From assembly GCF_011077955.1 (NCBI RefSeq), contig NZ_JAALBX010000001.1, positions 528,788-592,787 on the forward strand: 64,000 bases of DNA. The letters are read 5' to 3'. The notes beneath the pieces were generated by a model. That model made no database searches and was not told the origin of the DNA. It saw nothing but the letters and a program-made list of their open reading frames with translations. The translations under genes were made by a program, and so were the position numbers. Origin of the DNA: Citrobacter freundii. GTDB lineage: Bacteria > Pseudomonadota > Gammaproteobacteria > Enterobacterales > Enterobacteriaceae. This document shows, one piece after another, positions 1-8,329 of the stretch (the first letter of the stretch is position 1; every line of letters starts with the position of its first letter).

Positions 1-19
1 TGCGCTGCTGTAAAGAGTT

Positions 20-41
20 CTGGCCAGCCAGCGCTGGCCGG
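20..41 (-). terminator. possible terminator of yjcE
   Basis: A GC-rich inverted repeat (GGCCAGC, loop, GCTGGCC) lies just beyond the yjcE stop on the minus strand. It is followed by only a short, interrupted T stretch, so intrinsic termination is uncertain. Confidence 0.4.
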
Positions 42-47
42 TAAAGG

Positions 48-1694
48 TTAGTGTTTTTCGATGAGCAGCGCTTCCAGCAAATCAAGCTCATGCAGCAGCT
101 TTTGCAGCGTATCGTTGCTGATTTGCTGGGTTGCGCGCAGATGGTAAAGCTCAGCGCGCTCTGAACGCAGCGCCGCCAGACGAAAACGCCGCTCCAGATT
201 CTCTTCAAGGGCGCTGTTTTCCGCATCGCTTCGCCCGTCAGCCCTGCGGCGCAAATTACCAATGACGCGCGCGCTCACCTCTTTAAGCAGTTGATTATCG
301 ATGTTTTCATTTACGTCCGTCGCCATGCGTTCCTCTTTTTTCTTAATCGCAACCATCGCAACCTCAGCGGCCACCGAACGCGCCAGACGCTCTTCTTCAC
401 GTGCTTTCGCCTGGTCGGTGACTTCCACATGCTGAAGCAGGATCGGCAGCATAATTACGCCCACCAGCAGCGAAACCAGGATCACGCCCGTTGCCAGAAA
501 AATGAGTTCATAACGCGCCGGGAATGGCGTTCCATTGGCGAGAAAAAGTGGAATGGAGAGCACACCTGCGAGAGTGATCGCGCCGCGCACCCCCGCAAAA
601 GACGCTATCAACAAATCGCGAGTTTCCCAAAAACCAAACTCCATCGGTTTTTTCTTCAGGAAGCGGCGGCTGAAATGCTTCATGACCCACAACCACGCGA
701 AACGCACCAGAATCAGCGCGAAGTAAATGAGGAAAATATCGAGACAAAGCATCCACACTTCAACATTCGGATCTGCTTTTGCGGTAGTCAGCGAGGTTTC
801 CAGAATGCCCGGCATTTGCAGGCCCAACATCAGGAATACCATTCCGTTAAACACAAATTCCAGCATCGACCAGACGCTGTTTGCGCGCAGTCGCATGGCC
901 AGCGGCGCAGAACGCATCACACCTGAACGGGTGATCGTCATACCCGCGGCGACGGCCGCCAGAATGCCCGACACGCCAATGTGTTCGGCAATCAAATAAG
1001 AGGCGAACGGCAGCAGGAATAGCAGAACGATTTGCGTGGCGGGTTCATCGCCGCCCCAGCGGCTCAACCAGCGTAAAGAGCGGCCATACAGCCAGCTCAC
1101 GGCGATACCTGCCAGTAAGCCACCAATCGCCACTTTGAAAAATTCCACCGTCGCGCCGCCCACGGTAAAGACCATGGTGCCCATCGCCACGGCAACGGCA
1201 AACTTCAGGGCTACCAGGCCGGACGCGTCGTTCATCAACGCCTCGCCTTGTAAAATGCCCATAATTTTTTTCGGGATTCGCCCCTCGCCGACAATACCGG
1301 ACAAGGCCACCGCATCCGTTGGAGAAAGCACGGCTGCCAGCGCGAACGCCGGGATCAACGGAATGCCGGGCACCATCCAGTAAATCAGGAAGCCGATACC
1401 CACGACGGTAACGAGAACCAGCGCCAGCGCCAGGCCGATAATTTCCCGGCCATGATCGAGGAACTCCCGGGTCGGCGTTTTCCAGCCATCAGCAAACAGC
1501 AGCGGCGGGATAAACAACACCAGAAACAGTTCTGGATTGAAGTCCACGTGCAAACCGAAGGTGGGCCAGGCGAGTAAGGCGCCAATGGCGATTTGCATTA
1601 ACGGGAGAGGGATCTGGAAAGGAAGTACCCGGGTTGCCACCCCGGAGAGTGAAACCACAAGGGTCATGATGAGAATGGTAAAGAAGATTTCCAT
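48..1694 (-). CDS. yjcE: YjcE, putative Na+/H+ antiporter (CPA1 family)
   Basis: This 548-residue protein matches E. coli YjcE in length and in sequence as I recall it. The N-terminal ~420 residues form about 12 hydrophobic segments typical of CPA1/NhaP-type exchangers, including an ALSPTDAVAL segment around residue 125 with the transport-site aspartate and an ASFAGVRGAITLAG segment near residue 365. The last ~130 residues are a charged, coiled-coil-like cytoplasmic tail. The family exchanges monovalent cations for protons across the inner membrane, but the physiological ion of YjcE itself is not settled. The start is supported by AGGA seven bases upstream of the ATG. It lies downstream of ghxP, separated from it by a strong terminator, so it is probably transcribed alone. 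Confidence 0.93.
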   Translation of the reverse strand: MEIFFTILIMTLVVSLSGVATRVLPFQIPLPLMQIAIGALLAWPTFGLHVDFNPELFLVLFIPPLLFADGWKTPTREFLDHGREIIGLALALVLVTVVGIGFLIYWMVPGIPLIPAFALAAVLSPTDAVALSGIVGEGRIPKKIMGILQGEALMNDASGLVALKFAVAVAMGTMVFTVGGATVEFFKVAIGGLLAGIAVSWLYGRSLRWLSRWGGDEPATQIVLLFLLPFASYLIAEHIGVSGILAAVAAGMTITRSGVMRSAPLAMRLRANSVWSMLEFVFNGMVFLMLGLQMPGILETSLTTAKADPNVEVWMLCLDIFLIYFALILVRFAWLWVMKHFSRRFLKKKPMEFGFWETRDLLIASFAGVRGAITLAGVLSIPLFLANGTPFPARYELIFLATGVILVSLLVGVIMLPILLQHVEVTDQAKAREEERLARSVAAEVAMVAIKKKEERMATDVNENIDNQLLKEVSARVIGNLRRRADGRSDAENSALEENLERRFRLAALRSERAELYHLRATQQISNDTLQKLLHELDLLEALLIEKH

Positions 1695-1783
1695 GCTGTC
1701 CTTTAATACGGTGTTGCCTGTCTGAATCGAAACTCCTCTGATAATAGAACATTGAAGCCAGCAAAAAGGAAACAGGATGTGCC

Positions 1784-1816
1784 TTAAAAACGAAACGGGC
1801 CGAATTCGGCCCGTTT
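1784..1816 (-). terminator. rho-independent terminator of ghxP
   Basis: A perfect 24-bp palindrome at 1793-1816 (core CGGGCCGAATTCGGCCCG) is followed on the minus strand by a T-rich run (CGTTTTTAAG). It starts 18 bp after the ghxP stop codon. Confidence 0.85.
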
Positions 1817-1833
1817 ATCAGAATACGCGGTGA

Positions 1834-3180
1834 TTAAATCGCCCAGCCGCCTGCGTAGAACGCCACTAACGCAATGGCGATAATCACAGTACCGATGTTG
1901 AGCTTACGCCATTCACCCGATACCAGACGACCGATTACCAGCGATGCGAAGCCAATCATAATGCCTGTCACAATGTTACAGGTCAGCACGATAAACACGG
2001 CGGTAATAAGCCCGGACATGGCGTCAACGAAATCCGCAAAGTCGATTTTCGCCACGTTGCTCAGCATCAGAAGGCCCACATACATCAGCGCAGGCGCGGT
2101 GGCGTAAGCCGGTACCAGATAAGAGAGCGGCGACAGGAACAGGATCAGCAAGAACAGCACGCCGACAGTTATCGCCGTCAGGCCCGTTTTACCGCCCGCT
2201 GCGGTACCCGCTGCGGATTCGATATACACTGCGGCTGGCGCGGCGCCCACCAGACCTGAGAAGACGCTGCTCAGGGAGTCGGTGGTCAGCGCTTTGCCGC
2301 CATCAATAATTTGCCCGTCTTTATCGAGCAGATTCGCCTGACCGGCGACTGCGCGGATAGTACCGGTCGCGTCGAATACCGCCGTCATTACCAACGCCAG
2401 TACGCTTGGGATAACCACCGGGTTCAGCGCGCCCATGATGTCCAGGCTGCCAATCAGCGAGTTGCCATTCTCGTCGCTCAGGGACGGCATGGCGAACAGA
2501 CCGGTAAACTTCACGTTGGGATCGAAAATCAGGCCAATGACAGAAACGCCGATGATAGTCAGCAGAATGCCGCCCGGCACTTTCAGTTTTTCAAGACCGA
2601 TAATTACCGCCAGCCCAATCAGCGACATAATAACCGGGAAGCTCGCAAAGTGACCGAGCGCTACCGGCAAGCCATCCAGCGGGTTTTTAATTACCAGGCC
2701 GACACCGTTCGCCGCGATCAGTAGCAGGAACAAACCGATACCAATACCCGTGCCGTGCGCAATGCCCTGCGGCAGATTACGCAGGATCCAGCTACGGATG
2801 CCGGTCGCGGAGATAATGGTGAACAGCACGCCCATCAGGAATACCGCGCCTAATGCGACCGGTACGCTGATATGCTGGCCCAACACCAGGCTGAAGGCGG
2901 TAAACGCGGTTAACGAAATGGCACACCCTATCGCCAGCGGCAGGTTTGCCCACAGGCCCATCAGCAGTGAACCTAAACCCGCAACCAGACAGGTTGCGAC
3001 AAACACGGCGGCTGGCGGAAAGCCTGCTTTACCCAGCATGCCCGGAACCACGATAACGGAATACACCATGGCCAAAAAGGTGGTGAGACCGGCAACGATT
3101 TCCTGACGAACGGTACTGCCACGGGCAGAAATCTTAAACCAGGCATCAAGCGAGCCGGTACGCGCAGATGGCGTAGACAT
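1834..3180 (-). CDS. ghxP: GhxP guanine/hypoxanthine permease
   Basis: This is an inner-membrane proton-coupled purine permease of the NCS2 AzgA-like group, importing guanine and hypoxanthine. The 448-residue product is nearly identical to E. coli GhxP (YjcD, 449 aa), with many transmembrane segments and the conserved [16 protein letters not shown] and [18 protein letters not shown] segments. The frame is open 111 bp further upstream, but the ATG at 3180 is preferred: it gives the family N-terminus MSTPSARTG and has AGGGG just upstream. A terminator follows the gene. PurR-like operator sequences lie 175-335 bp upstream, consistent with the purine regulation known for E. coli ghxP. Confidence 0.95.
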   Translation of the reverse strand: MSTPSARTGSLDAWFKISARGSTVRQEIVAGLTTFLAMVYSVIVVPGMLGKAGFPPAAVFVATCLVAGLGSLLMGLWANLPLAIGCAISLTAFTAFSLVLGQHISVPVALGAVFLMGVLFTIISATGIRSWILRNLPQGIAHGTGIGIGLFLLLIAANGVGLVIKNPLDGLPVALGHFASFPVIMSLIGLAVIIGLEKLKVPGGILLTIIGVSVIGLIFDPNVKFTGLFAMPSLSDENGNSLIGSLDIMGALNPVVIPSVLALVMTAVFDATGTIRAVAGQANLLDKDGQIIDGGKALTTDSLSSVFSGLVGAAPAAVYIESAAGTAAGGKTGLTAITVGVLFLLILFLSPLSYLVPAYATAPALMYVGLLMLSNVAKIDFADFVDAMSGLITAVFIVLTCNIVTGIMIGFASLVIGRLVSGEWRKLNIGTVIIAIALVAFYAGGWAI

Positions 3181-3354
3181 AGAAACATCCCCTGAGAATT
3201 TTATTGCTCTCCTACTTCGCCTGGCAGAGGCGGAAGCCTTTCTGGCCGACGGCGTATTCAGAGCGTTATGATTTCTGTGCGTGGTGGACAACCCGCTGCC
3301 AGTTAAACGTCAGATCCCTGTGCTCAATGAGTGACAAACCGGAGAGGTCACAAT

Positions 3355-3370
3355 AAGCAAACGTTTAACT
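3355..3370. promoter_or_regulatory. PurR-like operator candidate 1 upstream of ghxP
   Basis: AAGCAAACGTTTAACT keeps the central GCAAACGTTT of the PurR consensus ACGCAAACGTTTTCGT intact, 12 of 16 positions overall. It lies about 175 bp upstream of the ghxP start, the most plausible distance for repression. Confidence 0.5.
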
Positions 3371-3399
3371 CCACGCATAGAATACGGTGCGAAAATTTA

Positions 3400-3415
3400 A
3401 GGCAAACGATTATCC
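3400..3415. promoter_or_regulatory. weak PurR-like site 2 upstream of ghxP
   Basis: AGGCAAACGATTATCC carries the left PurR half-site GCAAACG but departs from the consensus in the right half. On its own it would not be called. Confidence 0.3.
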
Positions 3416-3498
3416 TGCCTTCTGACGGGGATTTTCAACTTAACTTTGCCAGTTTTGGCGAAAAAAAGACGCAGGTGGCGATTTCTTCAGCGACGAAT

Positions 3499-3514
3499 GC
3501 GCAAACGTTATCGT
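3499..3514. promoter_or_regulatory. PurR-like operator candidate 3 upstream of ghxP
   Basis: GCGCAAACGTTATCGT matches the PurR consensus ACGCAAACGTTTTCGT at 14 of 16 positions. It is the best match by score, but it sits about 320 bp from the ghxP start and just beyond the 3' end of the convergent-side GST gene. Whether it acts on ghxP depends on where transcription starts. The remainder of 3181-3592 holds no credible gene. Confidence 0.45.
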
Positions 3515-3592
3515 CGATGCGCAAAGCCATAACAAATTTCGCTCAATTTTACGAGAGTCTGTTATGACGATGCATAAATGATCGATGTTTTC

Positions 3593-4261
3593 TTACGCAC
3601 CGGGGAGCGAGAAAGGTCCGCCTTTAGTGATGGCGCGCTGCCAGGCCGGTCGCTGCTCAAAACGTTGTTTCCAGCGCGTCAGGTTAGGCAGATTATCCAT
3701 CCCCCCTCGTGCCAGCAGGGCGATCACCGGAAAACTCATTTGGATATCCGCCATGCTAAAACGATCCCCTGCAAACCACTCCCGGCCATTCAGGGATTGC
3801 TCAATAAATTGCGCGTGGGTGGCGAGCTGTTTATTCAAAAAACGCTTTTGCACGCCCTGCCCGACCAGTTTGCCAACGGTGCGAAAACCCAACGGCACTG
3901 GCGCTTTACCAAGACTGCCAAATACCAGTTTCATTAACAGTAACGGCATCAACGAGCCTTCCGCATAGTGCAGCCAGAAACGGTAATCGATTTTCCCCTG
4001 CGCATCTGCAAGCTTGAACTGCCCCTGCGTGTCATAGGTTTCCTGCAAATATTCAAGGATAGCGCCGGACTCCGCCAGGACGAACCCGTCATCTTCGAGC
4101 ACCGGAGATTTGCCGAGGGGGTGCACTTTTTTAAGCGCAGGCGGTGCCATCATGGTGGGTTCACGCTGATAACGAACAATCTGATAGGGCAAATTCATTT
4201 CTTCCAGTGCGCAAAGAATACGCTGGGAGCGGGAATTGTTCAGGTGATGCACAGTAAGCAT
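3593..4261 (-). CDS. glutathione S-transferase family protein
   Basis: The 222-residue product has the two-domain GST layout: an N-terminal thioredoxin-like domain (residues ~1-80) with the glutathione-binding segment GKSPVLEDDGFVLAESGAI, containing the cis-proline S-P-V and the E-S motif, then an all-helical C-terminal domain (~90-215) with the AGDRFSMADIQMSF N-capping motif. The family is cytosolic and typically conjugates glutathione to electrophiles or reduces peroxides; the substrate here is unknown. It is absent from this position in E. coli, but I recall a GST gene beside soxR in Salmonella and related genera, suggesting a link with the oxidative-stress locus. A TATAGT -10-like element lies upstream on the minus strand. 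I found no convincing SoxS box. Confidence 0.88.
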   Translation of the reverse strand: MLTVHHLNNSRSQRILCALEEMNLPYQIVRYQREPTMMAPPALKKVHPLGKSPVLEDDGFVLAESGAILEYLQETYDTQGQFKLADAQGKIDYRFWLHYAEGSLMPLLLMKLVFGSLGKAPVPLGFRTVGKLVGQGVQKRFLNKQLATHAQFIEQSLNGREWFAGDRFSMADIQMSFPVIALLARGGMDNLPNLTRWKQRFEQRPAWQRAITKGGPFSLPGA

Positions 4262-4385
4262 GGCAAATTCTCATCGCAAAGTAGTTAATTTAACTATAGA
4301 AAATTGCGGCAATTTGTCGCAAAAGTTAGTGCAAAAAAACGCCACCCTCGCTGGAAGAAACCCGGCTCCGCGATATAATTACAGT

Positions 4386-4528
4386 ATCGGTGCAGACCGG
4401 AACCTCCTGAGAAACGACGATTGAGGGGCACCGACGTCGGGGGAAACCCTCCCGTGTGTAAGCGGGATAGTGATAAAGACAAAGACCGGAACAAAAACTA
4501 AAGCGCCGCAGTTGGCGCTTTAGTTTTT
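4386..4528 (+). ncRNA. sraL: SraL (RyjA) small regulatory RNA
   Basis: The interval between the GST gene and soxR contains a -10 hexamer TATAAT at 4374-4379 on the plus strand. This implies a transcript starting near 4385 and ending at a strong 14-bp hairpin plus T-run at 4494-4529, about 143 nt. Position (convergent with soxR, sharing its terminator) and size match SraL/RyjA of E. coli and Salmonella (about 140 nt). The body contains internal helices such as GTCGGGGGAAACCCTCCC and AAGCGGGATAG that I recall from that RNA. SraL is a stationary-phase RNA known in Salmonella to pair with tig and rho mRNAs. The start site is inferred from the -10 element. Confidence 0.82.
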
Positions 4529-4529
4529 T
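4494..4529. terminator. bidirectional terminator shared by sraL and soxR
   Basis: AAAACTAAAGCGCC, a six-base loop and GGCGCTTTAGTTTT form a perfect 14-bp stem flanked by A and T runs. It can therefore terminate SraL on the plus strand and soxR on the minus strand. The soxR stop codon (4528-4530) lies within the T-run. Confidence 0.9.
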
Positions 4530-4992
4530 AAGACTCATTTTCCTCAAGCAGACGCGCTCCGGTCCCCTCTTCACCCAACCGGTCCTCCGGGTTACGCAAT
4601 GGGCAATCACTTCGCGATAAACAACCACAACCAATACACCCTTCTAAATCATCGCGCAGTGAGGTTAATGTCTGGATCCGTCGGTCCAACTCCTCACGCC
4701 AGCGTAATGAAAGCTGCTGCCACTCTTTCGCGCTTAACGTATGTCCCTCTGGAAGTACGCTTAACGCTTCATGGATTGTGGCAAGAGGAATGCCGATACG
4801 CTGCGCGATTTTTATGATCGCGACATATCGCAGCACATCACGCTTATATCTTCGTTGGTTCCCCGCATTACGGGTACTTTTTATGAGTCCTTTACTCTCA
4901 TAAAAGTGCAGCGCAGATACCGCAACGCCACTACGCTTCGCGACTTCGCCTGGCGTCAGAAAAGGTTTAATTCGCGGTTTTTTCTTTTCCAT
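4528..4992 (-). CDS. soxR: SoxR redox-sensing MerR-family activator
   Basis: SoxR is a homodimeric transcription factor whose [2Fe-2S] cluster is oxidised by redox-cycling compounds, which switches on soxS. The 154-residue product has the MerR winged helix-turn-helix at residues ~13-80 ([22 protein letters not shown]), a long dimerisation helix, and the cluster ligands in [12 protein letters not shown] at residues ~119-130, all four cysteines present. Length equals that of E. coli SoxR. It is divergent from soxS and its start codon overlaps the soxS promoter -35 region, the standard arrangement in enterobacteria. Confidence 0.97.
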   Translation of the reverse strand: MEKKKPRIKPFLTPGEVAKRSGVAVSALHFYESKGLIKSTRNAGNQRRYKRDVLRYVAIIKIAQRIGIPLATIHEALSVLPEGHTLSAKEWQQLSLRWREELDRRIQTLTSLRDDLEGCIGCGCLSRSDCPLRNPEDRLGEEGTGARLLEENES

Positions 4993-4997
4993 AACGC

Positions 4998-5028
4998 TTT
5001 ACCTCAAGTTAACTTGAGGAATTATACT
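4998..5028 (+). promoter_or_regulatory. soxS promoter with SoxR operator
   Basis: The -35 TTTACC (4998-5003) and -10 TATACT (5023-5028) are separated by a 19-bp spacer. That overlong spacing is corrected by oxidised SoxR. Within the spacer is the perfect 18-bp palindrome CCTCAAGTTAACTTGAGG (5002-5019), identical to the enterobacterial SoxR box. Confidence 0.95.
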
Positions 5029-5075
5029 CGCCGCCAATTAGAACGACTATCGATAACTTTTGATGAGGGGCGCTT

Positions 5076-5468
5076 ATGTCACATCCGGAAATCATCAGCA
5101 CACTGATAGAATGGATCGATGAGCATATAGACCAGCCGATGAATATCGACGTAGTGGCGAAAAAATCCGGCTATTCGAAGTGGTACTTACAGCGAATGTT
5201 TCGTAGCGTGATGCGTCAGTCGCTTGGCGAGTATATTCGTCAACGACGACTTTCAATGGCGGCAGAAGCGCTGCGTAGCACGCGGCGGCCTATCTTTGAT
5301 ATCGCGATGGATCATGGGTATGTATCACAGCAGACATTTTCACGCGTTTTTCGCCGCGAGTATGATATTACCCCTACCGACTATCGCCTTCAGACCAGAG
5401 TGGCAGGGTTAGCCTCACGTAATAACGCTTTAACTTCAGGCTCGTACAACCAGCTTATCAGGTCATGA
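5076..5468 (+). CDS. soxS: SoxS AraC-family activator with extended C-terminus
   Basis: SoxS is the AraC/XylS-type DNA-binding protein that executes the superoxide response. Residues 1-~105 match E. coli SoxS closely, with two helix-turn-helix motifs (NIDVVAKKSGYSKWYLQRMF and IFDIAMDHGYVSQQTFSRVF). E. coli SoxS ends just after SDYRHRL (107 aa). Here the frame runs on after PTDYRLQT for about 23 more residues (130 aa in total), and the tail overlaps the 3' end of pdeC by 79 bp in antisense. GAGGGG precedes the ATG. The tail resembles no domain I know and may come from loss of the ancestral stop codon. Confidence 0.95.
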   Translation: MSHPEIISTLIEWIDEHIDQPMNIDVVAKKSGYSKWYLQRMFRSVMRQSLGEYIRQRRLSMAAEALRSTRRPIFDIAMDHGYVSQQTFSRVFRREYDITPTDYRLQTRVAGLASRNNALTSGSYNQLIRS

Positions 5469-6994
5469 GACGACATGGCTTTTGCGAAATACCACCCCTG
5501 ACAGAACTGCACGTTACGCTTTGACAGCCAGTTAATCTGATCAGGGGTTTCTACCCCTTCAGCAATTATTTTCAGGCGCAGGCTCTGTGCCATCTCAATG
5601 ATGTGCTCAACAATTAAATGGCTGGTGCTGTTGGTGATTAACGTATCAATAAACGTTTTATCGATTTTCAGCATGTCGACGTTGAGCGAATAGAGGTTAT
5701 GAAGGTTCGAATACCCTGTTCCAAAGTCGTCGATAGCAATCTCAAAACCTGAACGGCGGAATGCCTGCACCACTGGCGCCGTTTTTGTCACATCAATCAC
5801 GCCCCGCTCGGTCACTTCTATTTTTATCTGGTGAGCTTTAACACCGAACTGGCGGTTTTTTTGCTCGATAAGTGAGATAAGACGTGCGGAATGGAAGTCA
5901 GACGCCGACAGGTTGATAGAGATATAAAGTTCGGGATGTGCCGCCAGAAACGCGCCCAGATCCTGATACAACTCTTCAATCACATAATCAGTGACCCGCG
6001 CGATAAGTCCTTCTTTTTCAGCAAGTGGAATAAACTCCACCGGACTCATTACCGGACCGTTAAAGCCCGGCCAGCGCAATAACGCCTCTGCCCCCACACA
6101 GGTTCCATTTTTGATATCCACTATCGGCTGGTAGTGCAGGCAAAGCTGACGTTTTTGTAAGGCACGCTGCAACATGCGCGCCGGTGAATTAAACTGCTGG
6201 CGGGTACGCGACCACATCAACAAAATAATTACGCTACAAATTAATCCTAACGGCAGCGTCAGCGAAAGCTGGTGAAACCATTTTTGATAGATACGTTGTG
6301 AACTGGTAGAAACAATAATCGCAATAGGGCGCACGCTGGATTGCGCAATCGCATAATATCGCGAACCAACCTGGAAGGTTGCTTCTTTATTACGAATAAG
6401 CTTACTTAAATATTTAGATTCGGCATGATTGCTTAAAGAGAAAAAATCATTTGTGACTGTGTCAAATATACCAAATTGCAAATTCTCATCGGTGCTCATC
6501 ACTTCGCTGTAGGAAAGTGGATTAACTACAGCAACATAATTACCTTTTCGCATATACACCATTTTATGACCAGAATAAAAAGGCGTATCACGATAGTAAT
6601 AAATAGCAATATTGGTATTACGCGCATAATTAGGGGCATCCATGATCCAGTGCTGTTTCATGGATAATGCTGTTGAACATTGAAATTGATCTTCGCTGGC
6701 ATAAATCAAATCAGCGACATAAAGATGACCCCGTACAATATTCAACATATTCGCCCGATGATCGGCGCTGCAAATTACACCGGGCCAGGCCCCCGCTTCT
6801 TCGCGTGCAGAATCAACATCTTTGATAACGATTTCAGTTTTGTTGAGCGCTAATTGCGCAAACGCATAGAGGTGATCTCGGGTATCGCTAACGGCGCGGA
6901 TATAAGCTAACCACAGGGCAAGCACGACAGGAAGCAGCACCACTAGTGTAATGCCTACCAGTCGTAACACGTTTTTTCTTGCCCTGAAAGTCAT
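5390..6994 (-). CDS. pdeC: PdeC cyclic-di-GMP phosphodiesterase (CSS-EAL)
   Basis: PdeC (YjcC) is an inner-membrane enzyme that linearises c-di-GMP and is controlled by a periplasmic redox-active CSS domain. The 534-residue protein shows a TM segment at ~12-32, a periplasmic domain with the CSS cysteine region (GVICSADHRA near residue 73 and FQCSTAL near 103), a second TM segment at ~236-258, and a C-terminal EAL domain (~265-520). The EAL domain has the signature EALLRW, the metal-binding DDFGTGYSN segment and IAEGVET. All expected catalytic residues appear present. Its position beside soxRS fits SoxRS-linked control known in Klebsiella. The last 79 bp overlap soxS convergently and no terminator is visible between them. 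Confidence 0.95.
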   Translation of the reverse strand: MTFRARKNVLRLVGITLVVLLPVVLALWLAYIRAVSDTRDHLYAFAQLALNKTEIVIKDVDSAREEAGAWPGVICSADHRANMLNIVRGHLYVADLIYASEDQFQCSTALSMKQHWIMDAPNYARNTNIAIYYYRDTPFYSGHKMVYMRKGNYVAVVNPLSYSEVMSTDENLQFGIFDTVTNDFFSLSNHAESKYLSKLIRNKEATFQVGSRYYAIAQSSVRPIAIIVSTSSQRIYQKWFHQLSLTLPLGLICSVIILLMWSRTRQQFNSPARMLQRALQKRQLCLHYQPIVDIKNGTCVGAEALLRWPGFNGPVMSPVEFIPLAEKEGLIARVTDYVIEELYQDLGAFLAAHPELYISINLSASDFHSARLISLIEQKNRQFGVKAHQIKIEVTERGVIDVTKTAPVVQAFRRSGFEIAIDDFGTGYSNLHNLYSLNVDMLKIDKTFIDTLITNSTSHLIVEHIIEMAQSLRLKIIAEGVETPDQINWLSKRNVQFCQGWYFAKAMSSHDLISWLYEPEVKALLREANPATLV

Positions 6995-8014
6995 CGTGAT
7001 CTCATATCCCTGCTGTTTGTGCCTGCTTGGTTATGAATAGACACTCTGCAAACAGGCGTTACGTTGCATGAATAACGGAACATTAGCAACAGGATTTTAT
7101 TATCACAGAATATAATTTCTAAACCCATTCAGCTTATTCACAATTTTCACAGGAAAAAATGCGGTAATTTATCTTAAGTGCGTAAGTTCCGCTCTTTTAC
7201 GACACCCTTAATTACAACTAATAAGTTTTTTAATTTCGTCATTTAAACTTCATATGTACCACTATTTACAGGGGAAATAATTAGCGCGGTTTCTCTGTGT
7301 TTAGACGTGCGGTACGCTACTCCTGTATGTTCGGCCTGCGTATGCGTTATCCGCATCGCTTAACATCAAAAACCGCAACCCCGCTGGCGTCACAGGACGA
7401 GTCGAACGCTAAACGATCCGTCGTGAAGGGTGGCTTTTATTCACCTGCGAAGTAGTCACTCACTCACCACATATTCCAGCATAACATGCTAAAAAATGAC
7501 AAATACAAAGCTTATCGTAAAATGCCGTCACGCTCCAACATCGGTCATCTGTCTTGATGATTATTCACAATACCTTTCTGACTAAGCAGACCTGTAAAAC
7601 CCTAAGTGCTACTGCTGCTGCTAATCCATACATTTATGATTATCAGTACTTAACAACAACGAGATCATAACGGGCGACTTGCCGCCGTTTCTGCCGCCAG
7701 TTGATGAACAACTAGAGCAGTTAGCCAGGAAGTGGATATTCCTGCCTTTGAATGTAAAAAGCGGCTGTAAGTGGACTCCATGTTGAATTCATCACAGTTT
7801 TGAAGACCAGGACCACGCTATCTATAGGGTTTTAAGAACGCTAAATTCTCTTTTTTGGATCTGGCGAATAAAACAACAAATGTGATATAGTTCACAAATC
7901 AAATGCAACGACAGCATTTGCGTTCATCGTTAAAACCCTACGCTTGTCAGCAACCCTCCAGGAGTGTGTCTCTTGTGCTGGTAAGTGTTGCCTTTATTTA
8001 ATGGAATCAGTGAC
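6995..8014. other. 1-kb gene-free interval between pdeC and yjcB
   Basis: No open frame here has coding character on either strand. The left part (about 7000-7280) is AT-rich and presumably carries the pdeC promoter. The middle (7280-7450) is GC-richer and unexplained. Around 7675-7775 a short stretch reads in one plus frame as a plausible peptide (VDEQLEQLARKW) without a start or any length, and may be a gene relic. The right end carries the yjcB control region with a CRP site. Confidence 0.6.
7881..7896. promoter_or_regulatory. perfect CRP (cAMP receptor protein) site
   Basis: TGTGATATAGTTCACA matches the CRP consensus TGTGA-N6-TCACA at every defined base, and the flanks AAA...AAT extend the match. 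It lies about 125 bp upstream of the yjcB start. The inner TATAGT could double as a -10 element on the plus strand, in which case CRP would block rather than activate it. Confidence 0.75.
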
Positions 8015-8293
8015 ATGGCTACCCTGACTACTGGCATTGTTATGATGCACTGGCAATTACTCAGCGCGGTGATGATGTTCCTTGCCAGCACGCTTAATAT
8101 TCAGTTTCGTAAATCTGACTATGCAGTGTTGGCGGTGATCAGCAGCGGAATAGGCATCGCAGCATCCTGCGCATTTGCGACGGGTTTGCTGGGCTTGTCT
8201 TTCGATTTTGCAGCAACATGGACTCACGTTAAGGATGTAGTGTTTGATGTGCTCAGCAAAACGCCGCCCGAGTGGCCCATGATCCTGACCTGA
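8015..8293 (+). CDS. yjcB: YjcB, small inner-membrane protein of unknown function
   Basis: The 92-residue product begins MATLTTGIVMMHWQLLSAVM and ends PPEWPMILT, matching E. coli YjcB in both end motifs and length. Two or three hydrophobic segments (residues ~5-25, ~33-62) predict an inner-membrane protein. No function is established. An upstream in-frame ATG would add ten residues, but the family N-terminus supports the start at 8015. A terminator follows directly. Confidence 0.85.
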   Translation: MATLTTGIVMMHWQLLSAVMMFLASTLNIQFRKSDYAVLAVISSGIGIAASCAFATGLLGLSFDFAATWTHVKDVVFDVLSKTPPEWPMILT

Positions 8294-8302
8294 TTGTTCT
8301 TC

Positions 8303-8329
8303 GCCTCTGCAATGCAGGGGCTTTTTTTT
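8303..8329 (+). terminator. rho-independent terminator of yjcB
   Basis: GCCTCTGC-AAT-GCAGGGGC (one G-U pair) is followed by eight Ts, ten bases after the yjcB stop. The T-run contains the last bases of the converging gene at 8328. Confidence 0.9.

Noticed and set aside
291..926. 211-codon plus-strand frame antisense to yjcE
   Set aside because: It lies entirely opposite a well-supported conserved gene, has no family resemblance, and its composition is that of a shadow frame.
4262..4380. Possible SoxS binding site upstream of the GST gene
   Set aside because: GCAC and CAAA elements are present but spaced too far apart for the soxbox consensus.
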